Source: Chlamydia sp. 17-3921 (GTDB lineage Bacteria; Chlamydiota; Chlamydiia; Chlamydiales; Chlamydiaceae). From it: 44,873 nucleotides of DNA. Location: positions 1 through 44,873 of the forward strand of contig NZ_CACSHH010000002.1 of NCBI RefSeq assembly GCF_902705545.1, in the 5' to 3' direction. Both the position numbers and the translations under genes were made by a program. Position 1 is the stretch's first letter; every line of letters starts with the position of its first letter. The notes under the pieces were generated by a model. It ran no database searches and was not told the origin of the DNA. It saw only the letters and a list, made by a program, of their open reading frames with translations. Below are positions 6,780 through 15,397 of this stretch, piece by piece.

Positions 6780-9700
6780 TTACTGACAAGACTCACAACC
6801 TTCTTCCATAGAACAAACTGTAGCCTTTTTTACTCTTTCAACGACGATACTTGTGGATGCCGAAGCATTCTTCATCCAACGAGGTTGAATGCCTCTCTTA
6901 TTAATATCTGTAAAAGACTTCTCTACAGATGTTGCAGCAAGAGATCGTAAATAATAAGTAGTTTTTAATCCTTTTTTCCAAGCAGTTAAATACATGTTGG
7001 ATAATTTTTTACCGTTTGGTTCGGCCAAGTATAGATTCAAAGCTTGTCCCATATCAATCCATTTTTGCCGTCGAGATGCACATTCGATAAGCCACTCAGG
7101 CTCTATTTCAAATGCTGTCATAAAAATCTTTTTCAAATCATTAGGTATTCTTTCAATTTCCGATAAAGATCCATCGAAATATTTAAGATCATCTAGCATG
7201 TCTTCATCCCATAAACCTAAGCTCTTTAATCTCCGAATAAGGTAAACATTTGGAATCGTAAATTCACCAGATAAATTAGATTTTACGAAGAGATTTTTAT
7301 AAGTCGGTTCTATGGATTGTGTGATACCAATAATATTAGAAATTGTTGCTGTAGGGGCTATTGTCATAAGATGACTATTTCTTAATCCGTACTTACGAAC
7401 AGATTCGCGAACTGGAGTCCAATCTTTTCTGCAGGAAGTGTCCATAAGGACATTATGCTCTCCGCGCGCTTGCTTCAAAAGATCTATAGTATCTATTGGC
7501 AATAAACCACGATCCCACTTAGATCCTTTGTATGAAGAATACACGCCTCGTTCTTTAGCAAGTTGAGAGGAAGCCATTATAGAATAATAAGCTACTAACT
7601 CCGCAACTTCGTCTGCAAACTCTACAGCATCTTGAGAAGCATAGCTTATACTCTTTTCATACAAGGCATCTTGAAAACCCATAGTTCCCAATCCAACAGC
7701 TCTATGAGTTAGGTTTGCTGTTTTTGCTTCTGGAGTAGGATAAAAATTTAAATCTATGACGTTATCTAAAATTCGAATAGCTATAGAGATAGTTTCTGCA
7801 AATTTTTGTTCGTCAATTTTACCATTATCGAGATGCTCTATCAAATTTAAAGAGCCTAAATTACAGACTGCTGTTTCTGATTCAGAGCAGTTTAATAAAA
7901 TTTCAGTACATAAATTCGAGCAACGAATAACACCAACATGATCTTGAGCTCCACGAATATTTGAAGGATCTTTAAAAGTTAACCAAGGGTGTCCTGTTTC
8001 ATAAAGCATACTAAGCATTTTTCGCCAAAGAACTTCTGCTTCTATCTTTTTATAGAGTTGAATTTCTCCCGTCTCAATTTTGCGTTCGTATTCTTCATAG
8101 AGTTTTTCGAATTCAAGACCATAGGCCTCGTGTAAACCAGGGACATCATCTGGACTGAAGAAAGTCCATGTACCTTTTTGCTCCAACCTCTTGAAAAATA
8201 GATCAGGAATCCAACTGGCGGTATTAATATCATGTGTTCGTCGGCGTTCATCTCCAGTATTCTTACGTAATTCTAAAAAATCTTCAAAATCTAAATGCCA
8301 ACATTCTAAATATACACAGGCGGCCCCTTTTCTTTTGCCTCCTTGATTGACAGCTACTGCAGTATCGTTGGCAACTTTAATAAAAGGTATGACCCCCTGG
8401 CTTTTACCGTTAGTTCCTTTAATTTTAGCTCCTCGAGCACGAACACTCGTCCAATCATTACCGATTCCTCCAGCCCACTTAGAAAGAAGAGCGTTGTCTG
8501 ATATTACTTTGTAAATGTGTTGCAAATCATCTTTTACAGTAGAAAGATAGCATGAACTTAATTGTGAATGGCGCATACCAGAATTAAACAGAGTTGGAGT
8601 TGCAGGTGTATAGCGAAATGTAGAAAGTAAATTATAAAAAGTAATTGCCCAAGCGGTTTTATTTTCTTCATTTAGAGCTAGTCCCATGGAAATTCGCATC
8701 CAAAAGATTTGAGCAGTTTCTAAATGACGACCATTATGCTGATTAAAATAACGATCAAAAAGATTTTGAACTCCCATATAGGAAAACTTTCGATCTCTAG
8801 ATAAATCTAAGACTTTTGCTAGGGCATCAAGATCATATTCTGTCAATTTAGGATTTAAACGATAATTCTCACCTTCAAGAATGTACTTTTTAAAATACGC
8901 TCTATGAGATTCTTCTAAATCTGGGGATATTGCACAACATCCCGTAGTTTCTTGATAGACAACATCAAAAAGCAAATCCGCAGCAACAAAAGCATAATCA
9001 GGCTCTTTTTCAATGTTTGCACGTGCAGCCATAATACAGGCTGTAACAACTTCAGATTCTTTGATTCCAGAAAATAAGTTTGCAAAAGCCATATTAGCAA
9101 GAATTCGAGAACTTGTCGTTTCAGGAAACCTTTGACAAGCCCAAGCAAGGCGATTTTCTAAATCAACTTTGGTTAAAAAATACTCTGTTTGATCATCTCT
9201 TACAACTCGATAAACTTCATCTTCAACAGGAACTATTTTCTGATCTTCAGAAAGTTTGTTTTCTCGAGCTCGAGATCGAGTTTCTCTATATAAGATATAA
9301 TTTTTAGCAACATCATAGCATCCTGCAATCATAAGCTGCTTTTCTACGATATCTTGAATCATCTCAATATGGATAATATTTTCTAACTCAACATGCTGCA
9401 CTAAGACTTCTTCAACAATTTTTAACGTAATCTCGTTAATTTCTGATAACGTCGAAGATGGAGTCATCCCTTCAATCTTCAAAGTCGCACGAAAAGCCTT
9501 TTCCAAAGCGGAAGAAATTTTCATGGGATTAAATTTTGCATGGCTTCCATCTCGACGAACAATTAAAACGCATCGCCAGGAACCTTCTCTCTGGTCTTTA
9601 CGTTGGTCTCTATAAACAATATAATCCCTAGCAATGTCCTGTAAACCACTAACATAGAGTTGACTCTCAACAATATCTTGAATTCTTTCGACAGTAACGA

Positions 9701-9920
9701 CTTGACCATTAGAAATTTTTCCAACAACTTCGCTAACAACATTACGAGTAATTTCTGAAATAGACTCTTCTAAATCCTTAGGCAAAGGGGAATCCCCTTC
9801 TAAACTTCTAGAGTCTCGGAAAGCTGCCTCCAAAGCTTGAGAAATTCTATCTTGATTAAATGGAACAAACATTCCATTACGTTTAACGATAGTATAACGC
9901 TTTTCTTTGATCGCAACCAT
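6780..9920 (-). CDS. nrdA: Ribonucleotide reductase, alpha subunit, with tandem ATP cones
   Basis: The catalytic subunit reduces ribonucleoside diphosphates to deoxyribonucleotides. The 1046 residues exceed E. coli NrdA (about 760) because of extra N-terminal allosteric domains. Cone 1 is about residues 8-107 (TIVKRNGMFVPFNQDRI) and cone 2 about 115-215 (LIVRRDGSHAKFNPMKI). A third region near 235-330 (YRVVRDDQTEYFLTKVDLE) aligns with the single E. coli cone but has lost parts of its motif. The barrel contains SQLSSCYLS, SNLCTEILL (thiyl-radical Cys) and AVCNLGSLNL. TTYYLRS is the Tyr pair of the radical path, and the C-terminal CESCQ holds the redox Cys pair. It is first in the operon, under a promoter overlapped by NrdR-type boxes. 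Confidence 0.97.
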   Translation of the reverse strand: MVAIKEKRYTIVKRNGMFVPFNQDRISQALEAAFRDSRSLEGDSPLPKDLEESISEITRNVVSEVVGKISNGQVVTVERIQDIVESQLYVSGLQDIARDYIVYRDQRKDQREGSWRCVLIVRRDGSHAKFNPMKISSALEKAFRATLKIEGMTPSSTLSEINEITLKIVEEVLVQHVELENIIHIEMIQDIVEKQLMIAGCYDVAKNYILYRETRSRARENKLSEDQKIVPVEDEVYRVVRDDQTEYFLTKVDLENRLAWACQRFPETTSSRILANMAFANLFSGIKESEVVTACIMAARANIEKEPDYAFVAADLLFDVVYQETTGCCAISPDLEESHRAYFKKYILEGENYRLNPKLTEYDLDALAKVLDLSRDRKFSYMGVQNLFDRYFNQHNGRHLETAQIFWMRISMGLALNEENKTAWAITFYNLLSTFRYTPATPTLFNSGMRHSQLSSCYLSTVKDDLQHIYKVISDNALLSKWAGGIGNDWTSVRARGAKIKGTNGKSQGVIPFIKVANDTAVAVNQGGKRKGAACVYLECWHLDFEDFLELRKNTGDERRRTHDINTASWIPDLFFKRLEQKGTWTFFSPDDVPGLHEAYGLEFEKLYEEYERKIETGEIQLYKKIEAEVLWRKMLSMLYETGHPWLTFKDPSNIRGAQDHVGVIRCSNLCTEILLNCSESETAVCNLGSLNLIEHLDNGKIDEQKFAETISIAIRILDNVIDLNFYPTPEAKTANLTHRAVGLGTMGFQDALYEKSISYASQDAVEFADEVAELVAYYSIMASSQLAKERGVYSSYKGSKWDRGLLPIDTIDLLKQARGEHNVLMDTSCRKDWTPVRESVRKYGLRNSHLMTIAPTATISNIIGITQSIEPTYKNLFVKSNLSGEFTIPNVYLIRRLKSLGLWDEDMLDDLKYFDGSLSEIERIPNDLKKIFMTAFEIEPEWLIECASRRQKWIDMGQALNLYLAEPNGKKLSNMYLTAWKKGLKTTYYLRSLAATSVEKSFTDINKRGIQPRWMKNASASTSIVVERVKKATVCSMEEGCESCQ

Positions 9921-10082
9921 AACTCTCCCAAAAACCAGGTTTTTTGACTTTTAATTTTAGACTTACCCGCACGTAAGGAAAACTCTTCGCAACAGCAAAA
10001 AATGTCGGAGCGGTTTTCTTCACCAACTTAAAAAATATAAGAAAAAAACTCTTGTGAATCTAGAAGTCATTTCTCCCAGAAA

Positions 10083-10098
10083 ACCCAATATGTAGTGA
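10083..10098. promoter_or_regulatory. NrdR box 1 (proximal to nrdA)
   Basis: The 16-mer acccaatatgtagtga matches the palindromic NrdR consensus (ACACWATATWTWGTGT, from memory) at 13 of 16 positions. It lies just downstream of the predicted nrdA transcription start. NrdR is an ATP-cone repressor of ribonucleotide reductase genes and is known in Chlamydia; its gene is not in this window. Confidence 0.6.
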
Positions 10099-10114
10099 AA
10101 CATTGTGCGCCTAT

Positions 10115-10130
10115 CCACCATATATAGGAA
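10115..10130. promoter_or_regulatory. NrdR box 2, overlapping the nrdA -10
   Basis: The 16-mer ccaccatatataggaa matches the NrdR consensus at 10 of 16 positions. On its own it is weak, but it starts exactly 32 bp from box 1, and NrdR sites are known to occur in pairs about three helical turns apart. It covers the predicted -10 element, consistent with repression. Confidence 0.5.
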
Positions 10131-10149
10131 TTGGAGGCGTTTCCTGCAA
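10121..10149 (-). promoter_or_regulatory. Candidate promoter for nrdAB
   Basis: On the minus strand TTGCAG (10144-10149) and TATATA (10121-10126) are separated by 17 bp. Transcription would begin near 10113, giving a leader of about 190 nt before nrdA. One NrdR-like box covers the -10 and the other lies just downstream. Confidence 0.5.
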
Positions 10150-10292
10150 TTGAAAAATTGTATCTTTCTCGGCAAAAAAAATCTTTCCTCTGAATATTTT
10201 TTCAACCGATGGAAGTTACTTCCATGGACTGCAAAAACTTGTTGATTTTAGAAAAATGTATTATGCTAAAGCAAAAAACTTCGGCATATACC

Positions 10293-11090
10293 ATGGTAGA
10301 ATCAGACTTTGGAGGAAGAGGTAAACGTCGCGTAGTCACTCCTAATGCTATTACTGCCTTCGGACTATGTTGTGGGCTTTTTATTATTTTTAAAAGTGTT
10401 TTAAAAACCTCTTCCTCTTCCGAGCTATTTCATCGTCTACAAGGTTTATCTCTTTTGCTTATTAGTGCTATGATTGCTGATTTTTCTGACGGTGCTATAG
10501 CACGAATTATGAAAGCCGAAAGTGCTTTTGGCGCACAATTTGATTCCCTTTCCGATGCTATAACCTTTGGAATCGCACCACCTCTTCTTGCAATAAAAAG
10601 CTTAAACTGCATCTCTTTTGGAGGATTTTTCTCTTCTCTACTCGTGATAACATCCATCATCTATTCACTATGTGGAGTTTTAAGATTAGTACGTTACAAC
10701 CTTTTTTCAAAATCTACGGATATAACTCGAACAGGATGCTTCATAGGTCTTCCTATTCCAGCAGCAGCTGCAAGTATTGTTTCCTTAGCTCTGTTTCTTG
10801 CTTCTGACGAAGCTGTATCTTTTCCTATAAAAGTTCGTGTTATCTTAGTTTCATTCGCTTTATTATGTATCGGAGGATTAATGATTTCTCCGTGGAAATT
10901 TCCTAGCATAAAAACCCTTCACTTTAAGGTTTCTTCTTTTCTCCTTGTTATCATGACAGGATTAATAGCATGCCTTTTATTTTTAGGACTTGTTGATCAC
11001 TTTGTTGAAGTATTTTTTCTTGTTTCTTGGTTATATATTTTGATAATTTTCCCTATCTTTGCAATTACCCATAGAAAAAAGAAAAACTAA
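10293..11090 (+). CDS. pssA: CDP-diacylglycerol--serine O-phosphatidyltransferase
   Basis: This integral membrane CDP-alcohol phosphotransferase makes phosphatidylserine from CDP-diacylglycerol and serine, the precursor of phosphatidylethanolamine. The full signature DG(x2)AR(x8)G(x3)D(x3)D is present in DGAIARIMKAESAFGAQFD followed by SLSD. About eight hydrophobic segments follow PNAITAFGLCCGLF. I start at the ATG at 10293 (265 residues, MVESDFGG), which fits the family. In-frame ATGs at 10263 and 10209 would add 10 or 28 residues of no recognisable domain. None has a good Shine-Dalgarno site. rmuC begins 4 nt after the stop. Confidence 0.92.
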   Translation: MVESDFGGRGKRRVVTPNAITAFGLCCGLFIIFKSVLKTSSSSELFHRLQGLSLLLISAMIADFSDGAIARIMKAESAFGAQFDSLSDAITFGIAPPLLAIKSLNCISFGGFFSSLLVITSIIYSLCGVLRLVRYNLFSKSTDITRTGCFIGLPIPAAAASIVSLALFLASDEAVSFPIKVRVILVSFALLCIGGLMISPWKFPSIKTLHFKVSSFLLVIMTGLIACLLFLGLVDHFVEVFFLVSWLYILIIFPIFAITHRKKKN

Positions 11091-11094
11091 AACA

Positions 11095-12318
11095 ATGGCG
11101 ACACAACATCTTGCTTATATTTTTTTAACTGTCGGAATATTTTTCTTTGGATATTTTCTGGCATCTTGTTCTTACAATAAAAAGAAAAATCTCTATCTTG
11201 CAAAGATTCATAAGTTAGAACAAGAAAATCAGATTCTTCAAGCAACAGTAAATTTAAATCGACAGCAAGAACAACTTATGGAGGACTTTAATAATCGCCT
11301 AGTAGTATCTTCTCATAACTTAATCAAAAACATGAAAGAGGAAGCTCAAAATTATTTCGGCGAAAAATCCAAATCTATAGAGTCTATCTTATCCCCAGTT
11401 CAAACAACGTTAACAGCATTCAAACAAAATTTAGAAAAGTTTGAAATACAACATGCTGAAGATCGAGGAGCTTTAAAGGAGCAAATGGTTTCTCTTTTAG
11501 CTGTTGAGAAAAAATTAGAACAAGAGACACAAGCTCTTACGAATATTTTAAAACATCCAGGTTCTCGAGGTCGATGGGGGGAAATTCAATTAGAAAGAAT
11601 CTTAGAACTTTCTGGAATGCTGAAATATTGTGATTACGATTCTCAAACGACAAATTCTCAAGCATCAGCTCGTGCGGATATTATTATTCGCCTGCCTCAA
11701 GAACGCTGTCTTGTCATAGATGCCAAGGCACCTTTCTCTGAAACATATTTTTCTTTGGATGAAAACCCAAATAAAACTGATCTTGTAGATAAACTCAAAG
11801 AGCACATAAAAAATTTAAAATCCAAAAGTTATTGGAATAAATTTCATTATTCTCCAGAATACGTCATCCTTTTTCTTCCTGGAGAGAGTTTATTTCATGA
11901 TGCTATTCGGTTAGCTCCAGAGTTAATAGATTTTGGAGCAGCATCCAATGTGATTCTTTCTAGCCCCCTAACTTTACTAGCACTACTAAAAACGATAGCT
12001 TACATGTGGAAGCAGGAGAATCTACAAAAGCAAATCCAAGAAATAGGTCTTTTAGGAAAAGAATTGCATCACCGATTACATGTTGTCTTTGGACATTTTC
12101 ATAAAATTGGGAAAAATCTCAATCAAACAATTCAGAGTTATAATGATATGGCAGCAAGTTTTCAGCATCGAGTATTGCCAACACTACGAAAATTTGAAAG
12201 CCTAGAAGTAACGTCATCGACACATCATATTGAAGACCCTATTCTGATACAAAATACAACAGCATCATTTCTTCCATCTGGTGAAGATTCGACCTTTACA
12301 CCTATAGAAAATTCTTAA
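11095..12318 (+). CDS. rmuC: RmuC-family DNA recombination protein
   Basis: RmuC proteins are restriction-endonuclease-fold proteins that limit recombination at inverted repeats and are membrane anchored. Here residues 6-25 are hydrophobic and end LASC, which also fits a lipobox, though no basic residues precede it. A coiled coil runs to about residue 150. The RmuC core follows with SRGRWGEIQLERILELSGM, YDSQ, ARADIIIRLPQERCLVIDAKAPF (nuclease-like D/DAK motif) and YVILFLPGESLFHDAI. I start at the ATG at 11095, 4 nt after pssA; an upstream in-frame codon at 11059 would overlap pssA without need. It likely shares the pssA message. Its 3' end is 7 nt from the convergent protease gene. Confidence 0.92.
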   Translation: MATQHLAYIFLTVGIFFFGYFLASCSYNKKKNLYLAKIHKLEQENQILQATVNLNRQQEQLMEDFNNRLVVSSHNLIKNMKEEAQNYFGEKSKSIESILSPVQTTLTAFKQNLEKFEIQHAEDRGALKEQMVSLLAVEKKLEQETQALTNILKHPGSRGRWGEIQLERILELSGMLKYCDYDSQTTNSQASARADIIIRLPQERCLVIDAKAPFSETYFSLDENPNKTDLVDKLKEHIKNLKSKSYWNKFHYSPEYVILFLPGESLFHDAIRLAPELIDFGAASNVILSSPLTLLALLKTIAYMWKQENLQKQIQEIGLLGKELHHRLHVVFGHFHKIGKNLNQTIQSYNDMAASFQHRVLPTLRKFESLEVTSSTHHIEDPILIQNTTASFLPSGEDSTFTPIENS

Positions 12319-12325
12319 AAAATTT

Positions 12326-15283
12326 CTATAAAGCCATGTGAATAGAAAAATCTTCAGGAAGAGAAGAAGAAGAGTTTCTTAGCATTTCTTCTCCAGCAAA
12401 CGAGATAAATGTAGTAAGATTTTTATTTCGAGATAAATATCTATCCACTACTTCACATATATGCTCTTTAGTTACTGATAGTACCGCATGACGAAATGCA
12501 TGACGCAAAGATGGGACTCTCCCACATCGAAGTCTATAAAAAGCCGTTGAGGCTCGATTTCCAGGAGCTATTGGAGAATCTAAACTCTGAATTACTCCCA
12601 AAATACCCTCGTGAATATCTTCCTTAGAAAAATTTCCAGCTGCTATTTCTGAAATTCCCTGAATGAAAGTCTTATAACTTGCTGCAATTTCAGGATCACG
12701 ATAACTATAACAATATGCAGAGCCTCGCCCTAAATTGATTGCAGCACCAGAACCATAAGCTCCACCTTGTTCTCGAATCTTTGTGTGCAAAACAACATTA
12801 TCTAAAATTTCAGCAGCAATTGTTAATGCTGCAGCATCTGGATGATCGTAAGGAAGATCCCCTATAGGAAAAGCTAACACATTAAATGCAGCTCGGACAG
12901 GAATATGCAATCCTTGAGAAGAAATTTTTAAATCAAGAGAAGGGTTCTCCCAAGGCTTAGGAACAACTACTGCATGCTCGAAAATGCCATAAAATTCATT
13001 TTCATGAAGATGCTGGTAATTTTGAGAACTACCACTAATAATCAGCTGTCGTTTTCCTGAAAAACATTTTGTAAATAAGGTTTGTAGAATAGCAATAATC
13101 TCGTCAATCTTTTGATCAAAATTTGCAACAAGATCTCGAATTTTATTTACATAAGGAAGACCTGTAGCAAGATAAGACATTGCTGCTGTTACAGATTTAT
13201 CTGCACACGCCATACTAACAGCATAACTCATAGGACTATTTCTCACACTGTTCGTTAAAGCTTCATTATGCTGCATTAATAACTCCCTGATCCTGGGAAC
13301 ATCACTAAAATCTACTCCTAAGAGTATATCTTTAAATGCCTGAAATAATTTTGGAGACTTTGCAGACAAAGCTTTACCACGAATACTAATAGAAGGAGAT
13401 AAAAGAGTATTCTTATTTGCATGAGGAGAGAAATCATAGGAAACATCTATCCCTCCAGTATGTTCTAACAAAAATTCTAATTGTTGTTTATAAGATCTTC
13501 CTCCACATCCTAATTGAAGCATCAAAAAGACAAGTAATCGTAACCAAGGTAATTCCTCAATAGAAAGAGGAGGCATATCCATAACAATATCTACAAAGAT
13601 CAAGTCATTCGTGAAACAGTTGTGGTGTAAAACCTCTCCTCCAGTCATGACATCTTTTTCTAGGCTAAACTCTTTACCAGAACTCGGCACTTTATCTAAG
13701 GAAAAGTTTGGCAAAACGTGATCAAGGTTCTCTTCTTGAGCTTGATATTTTTCTAAGGTTTTAATATCTGCTTGAATTTTTTCAATATCTTCAGAAGAAA
13801 AATTTTGTTGTATTCTTTGAAGAAGAGAGAATTCCTCCTGATTCTCTTTAGAAACTAGCTCCGCATCAGGAATTAATATCACTCGAGCAAAATGGGAATT
13901 ATCCAAGAAGTGCTTACGAATAAGCTTTGGAAGATAATCAGGGACTTGCAATCGAGAACGTAAATCAGCAAAAAGACTATGAATTCTCAAACCATCCTGA
14001 GGAAGGCCTCCATGCTGCTTTAATAAACCTGATCGAAAGAATAAGGACAAACCATAAGGCAATGAATATCCTGCAATTTCTTTTCGTGCAAGTTCGAGTT
14101 GATGAACAGCTCCTTCTACAAGATTTTCAGAAATACCTTCTCGAAGAATTTCCTCAAGACTTGCAAAGATCCATGCTTCAAGTTTTTGGGCACCTGAAGG
14201 AGAGCATCCTTTACATACTAGAGTTATGGGAATTTCTCGAATTTCACTGTCTATCCCCATATCAGCTTGCTTACAAAAACCTGACTTCAATAAGCGACTC
14301 TTTAATGGGGCTGCATCAGTTCCCATAAGAACAACTTCTAAAACATGCAAAGCTAAAAGCTCTTGTTGATCAAGTATAGAACAAGTTAACCAAGAGAGAC
14401 CAAAAAGGACTTTATCTTCATCCTTATTGTCAGAAGGGTATGTTGCGATTTCTCGAACAGGCTCCTTGAATCTCTTTTGTAAAGGAACAAAAACGGTTTG
14501 TTTTTCAAACTTCGTTACATGACGTAAAAGCTTTTCCTCTAAAAAATCTAAGTGCCTAGAAGGCTTGATATTTCCGTAAAAATAGAATAAACAACGATTT
14601 AGAGAATACTGGCTCTGGTGAAAACTTCGGATGTTCTCCAGAGTAAGAGAAAGAATCTCTTTTGGATCTCCTCCAGAATTTACTCCATAAGTCACTGAAG
14701 GAAAAATAGCAGCATTTAAAGCTTCTGAAAGACGAGCCTCTCCCGACATCATAGCCCCTTTCATTTCATTAAAGACGACTCCGGTGTATGACAAACGGTT
14801 CTCTGAAGAGAAATCGTACCTCCAAGCTTCTTGTAAAAAGCTATTTTTTGTCAGCAGGGGGTGGAATACAGCATCAATATAAACACTAAGAAGATTGTAA
14901 AAATCTTCAGGAATTTGAGATGCAGCAGGATAGCAGGTGAAATCAGCTCCTGTAAAAGCATTCATAAACGTGTTTAAACTACGTCGTGTCATGGAGAAAA
15001 AAGGGTCACGGACAGGATAATTTTCAGATCCACACAGTACCATATGCTCTAAAACATGAGCGACTCCATTAGAGCTTTGAGGACATGTTCGAAAACAGAT
15101 GTTAAAAACATTTTCATCATCATCATTGATAATCATCATGATAGAAGCTCCTGAAGGCTTATGTTCTGCTTCAATAAGCTTACTTTCTATCTCAGGTAAG
15201 TCCTGACTAGATTTGATAACAAAATTTCTATAAGAGTCTCCAGCCTTCATACCATTGCCTAAATTTCTTGCTGCTGAGGGCAT
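12326..15283 (-). CDS. Zinc metalloprotease, M16C presequence-protease (PreP) type
   Basis: This 985-residue M16 protease has the size and layout of PreP/PITRM1 enzymes, which degrade peptides in a closed chamber made of two homologous halves. The inverted zinc motif HxxEH is at H76-E79-H80 (HVLEHMVLCGS), and the distal Glu ligand lies in FNEMKGAMMSGEARL. SREQGGAYGSGA-like residues in the C-terminal half (REQGGAYGSGAAINLGRGS) form the conserved substrate-binding Arg/Tyr region. There is no signal peptide, so a cytosolic role in turnover of signal or other peptides is inferred. It corresponds by position to C. trachomatis CT824. A separate M16 enzyme in this window (40484) is a secreted lipoprotein. 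Confidence 0.93.
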   Translation of the reverse strand: MPSAARNLGNGMKAGDSYRNFVIKSSQDLPEIESKLIEAEHKPSGASIMMIINDDDENVFNICFRTCPQSSNGVAHVLEHMVLCGSENYPVRDPFFSMTRRSLNTFMNAFTGADFTCYPAASQIPEDFYNLLSVYIDAVFHPLLTKNSFLQEAWRYDFSSENRLSYTGVVFNEMKGAMMSGEARLSEALNAAIFPSVTYGVNSGGDPKEILSLTLENIRSFHQSQYSLNRCLFYFYGNIKPSRHLDFLEEKLLRHVTKFEKQTVFVPLQKRFKEPVREIATYPSDNKDEDKVLFGLSWLTCSILDQQELLALHVLEVVLMGTDAAPLKSRLLKSGFCKQADMGIDSEIREIPITLVCKGCSPSGAQKLEAWIFASLEEILREGISENLVEGAVHQLELARKEIAGYSLPYGLSLFFRSGLLKQHGGLPQDGLRIHSLFADLRSRLQVPDYLPKLIRKHFLDNSHFARVILIPDAELVSKENQEEFSLLQRIQQNFSSEDIEKIQADIKTLEKYQAQEENLDHVLPNFSLDKVPSSGKEFSLEKDVMTGGEVLHHNCFTNDLIFVDIVMDMPPLSIEELPWLRLLVFLMLQLGCGGRSYKQQLEFLLEHTGGIDVSYDFSPHANKNTLLSPSISIRGKALSAKSPKLFQAFKDILLGVDFSDVPRIRELLMQHNEALTNSVRNSPMSYAVSMACADKSVTAAMSYLATGLPYVNKIRDLVANFDQKIDEIIAILQTLFTKCFSGKRQLIISGSSQNYQHLHENEFYGIFEHAVVVPKPWENPSLDLKISSQGLHIPVRAAFNVLAFPIGDLPYDHPDAAALTIAAEILDNVVLHTKIREQGGAYGSGAAINLGRGSAYCYSYRDPEIAASYKTFIQGISEIAAGNFSKEDIHEGILGVIQSLDSPIAPGNRASTAFYRLRCGRVPSLRHAFRHAVLSVTKEHICEVVDRYLSRNKNLTTFISFAGEEMLRNSSSSLPEDFSIHMAL

Positions 15284-15306
15284 CTCAGGTCGCTATTTTC
15301 TAACAA

Positions 15307-15345
15307 TTGTCGCCTAGGAACTTTAGAAATCCTCCTATGCGACAA
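15307..15345. repeat. Inverted repeat in a divergent intergenic region
   Basis: TTGTCGC (15307-15313) pairs with GCGACAA (15339-15345), and inside it AGGA pairs with TCCT. It lies in the 114-bp gap between the divergent M16C protease and M20 peptidase genes, where an operator or leader hairpin would be placed. Function unknown. Confidence 0.45.
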
Positions 15346-15397
15346 AGACAAATTAAGTTACCTTGATATTATTTTCAATCATTCGTCAGGAAATTTC

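Noticed and set aside
8042-9307. Several open frames of 60-80 codons inside nrdA on both strands
   Set aside because: They overlap strongly supported nrdA coding sequence, have no ribosome sites and no recognisable motifs.
10020-10205. 61-codon minus-strand frame in the nrdA-pssA gap
   Set aside because: It covers the nrdA promoter and NrdR boxes, has a Phe/Arg-rich random look and no ribosome site.
11161-11170. RmuC as a lipoprotein (LASC)
   Set aside because: The segment lacks a basic n-region, and RmuC proteins normally have a simple N-terminal membrane anchor; mentioned only as an alternative.
13927-14328. 133-codon plus-strand frame inside the M16C protease gene
   Set aside because: Antisense shadow of conserved protease sequence with no start signal.
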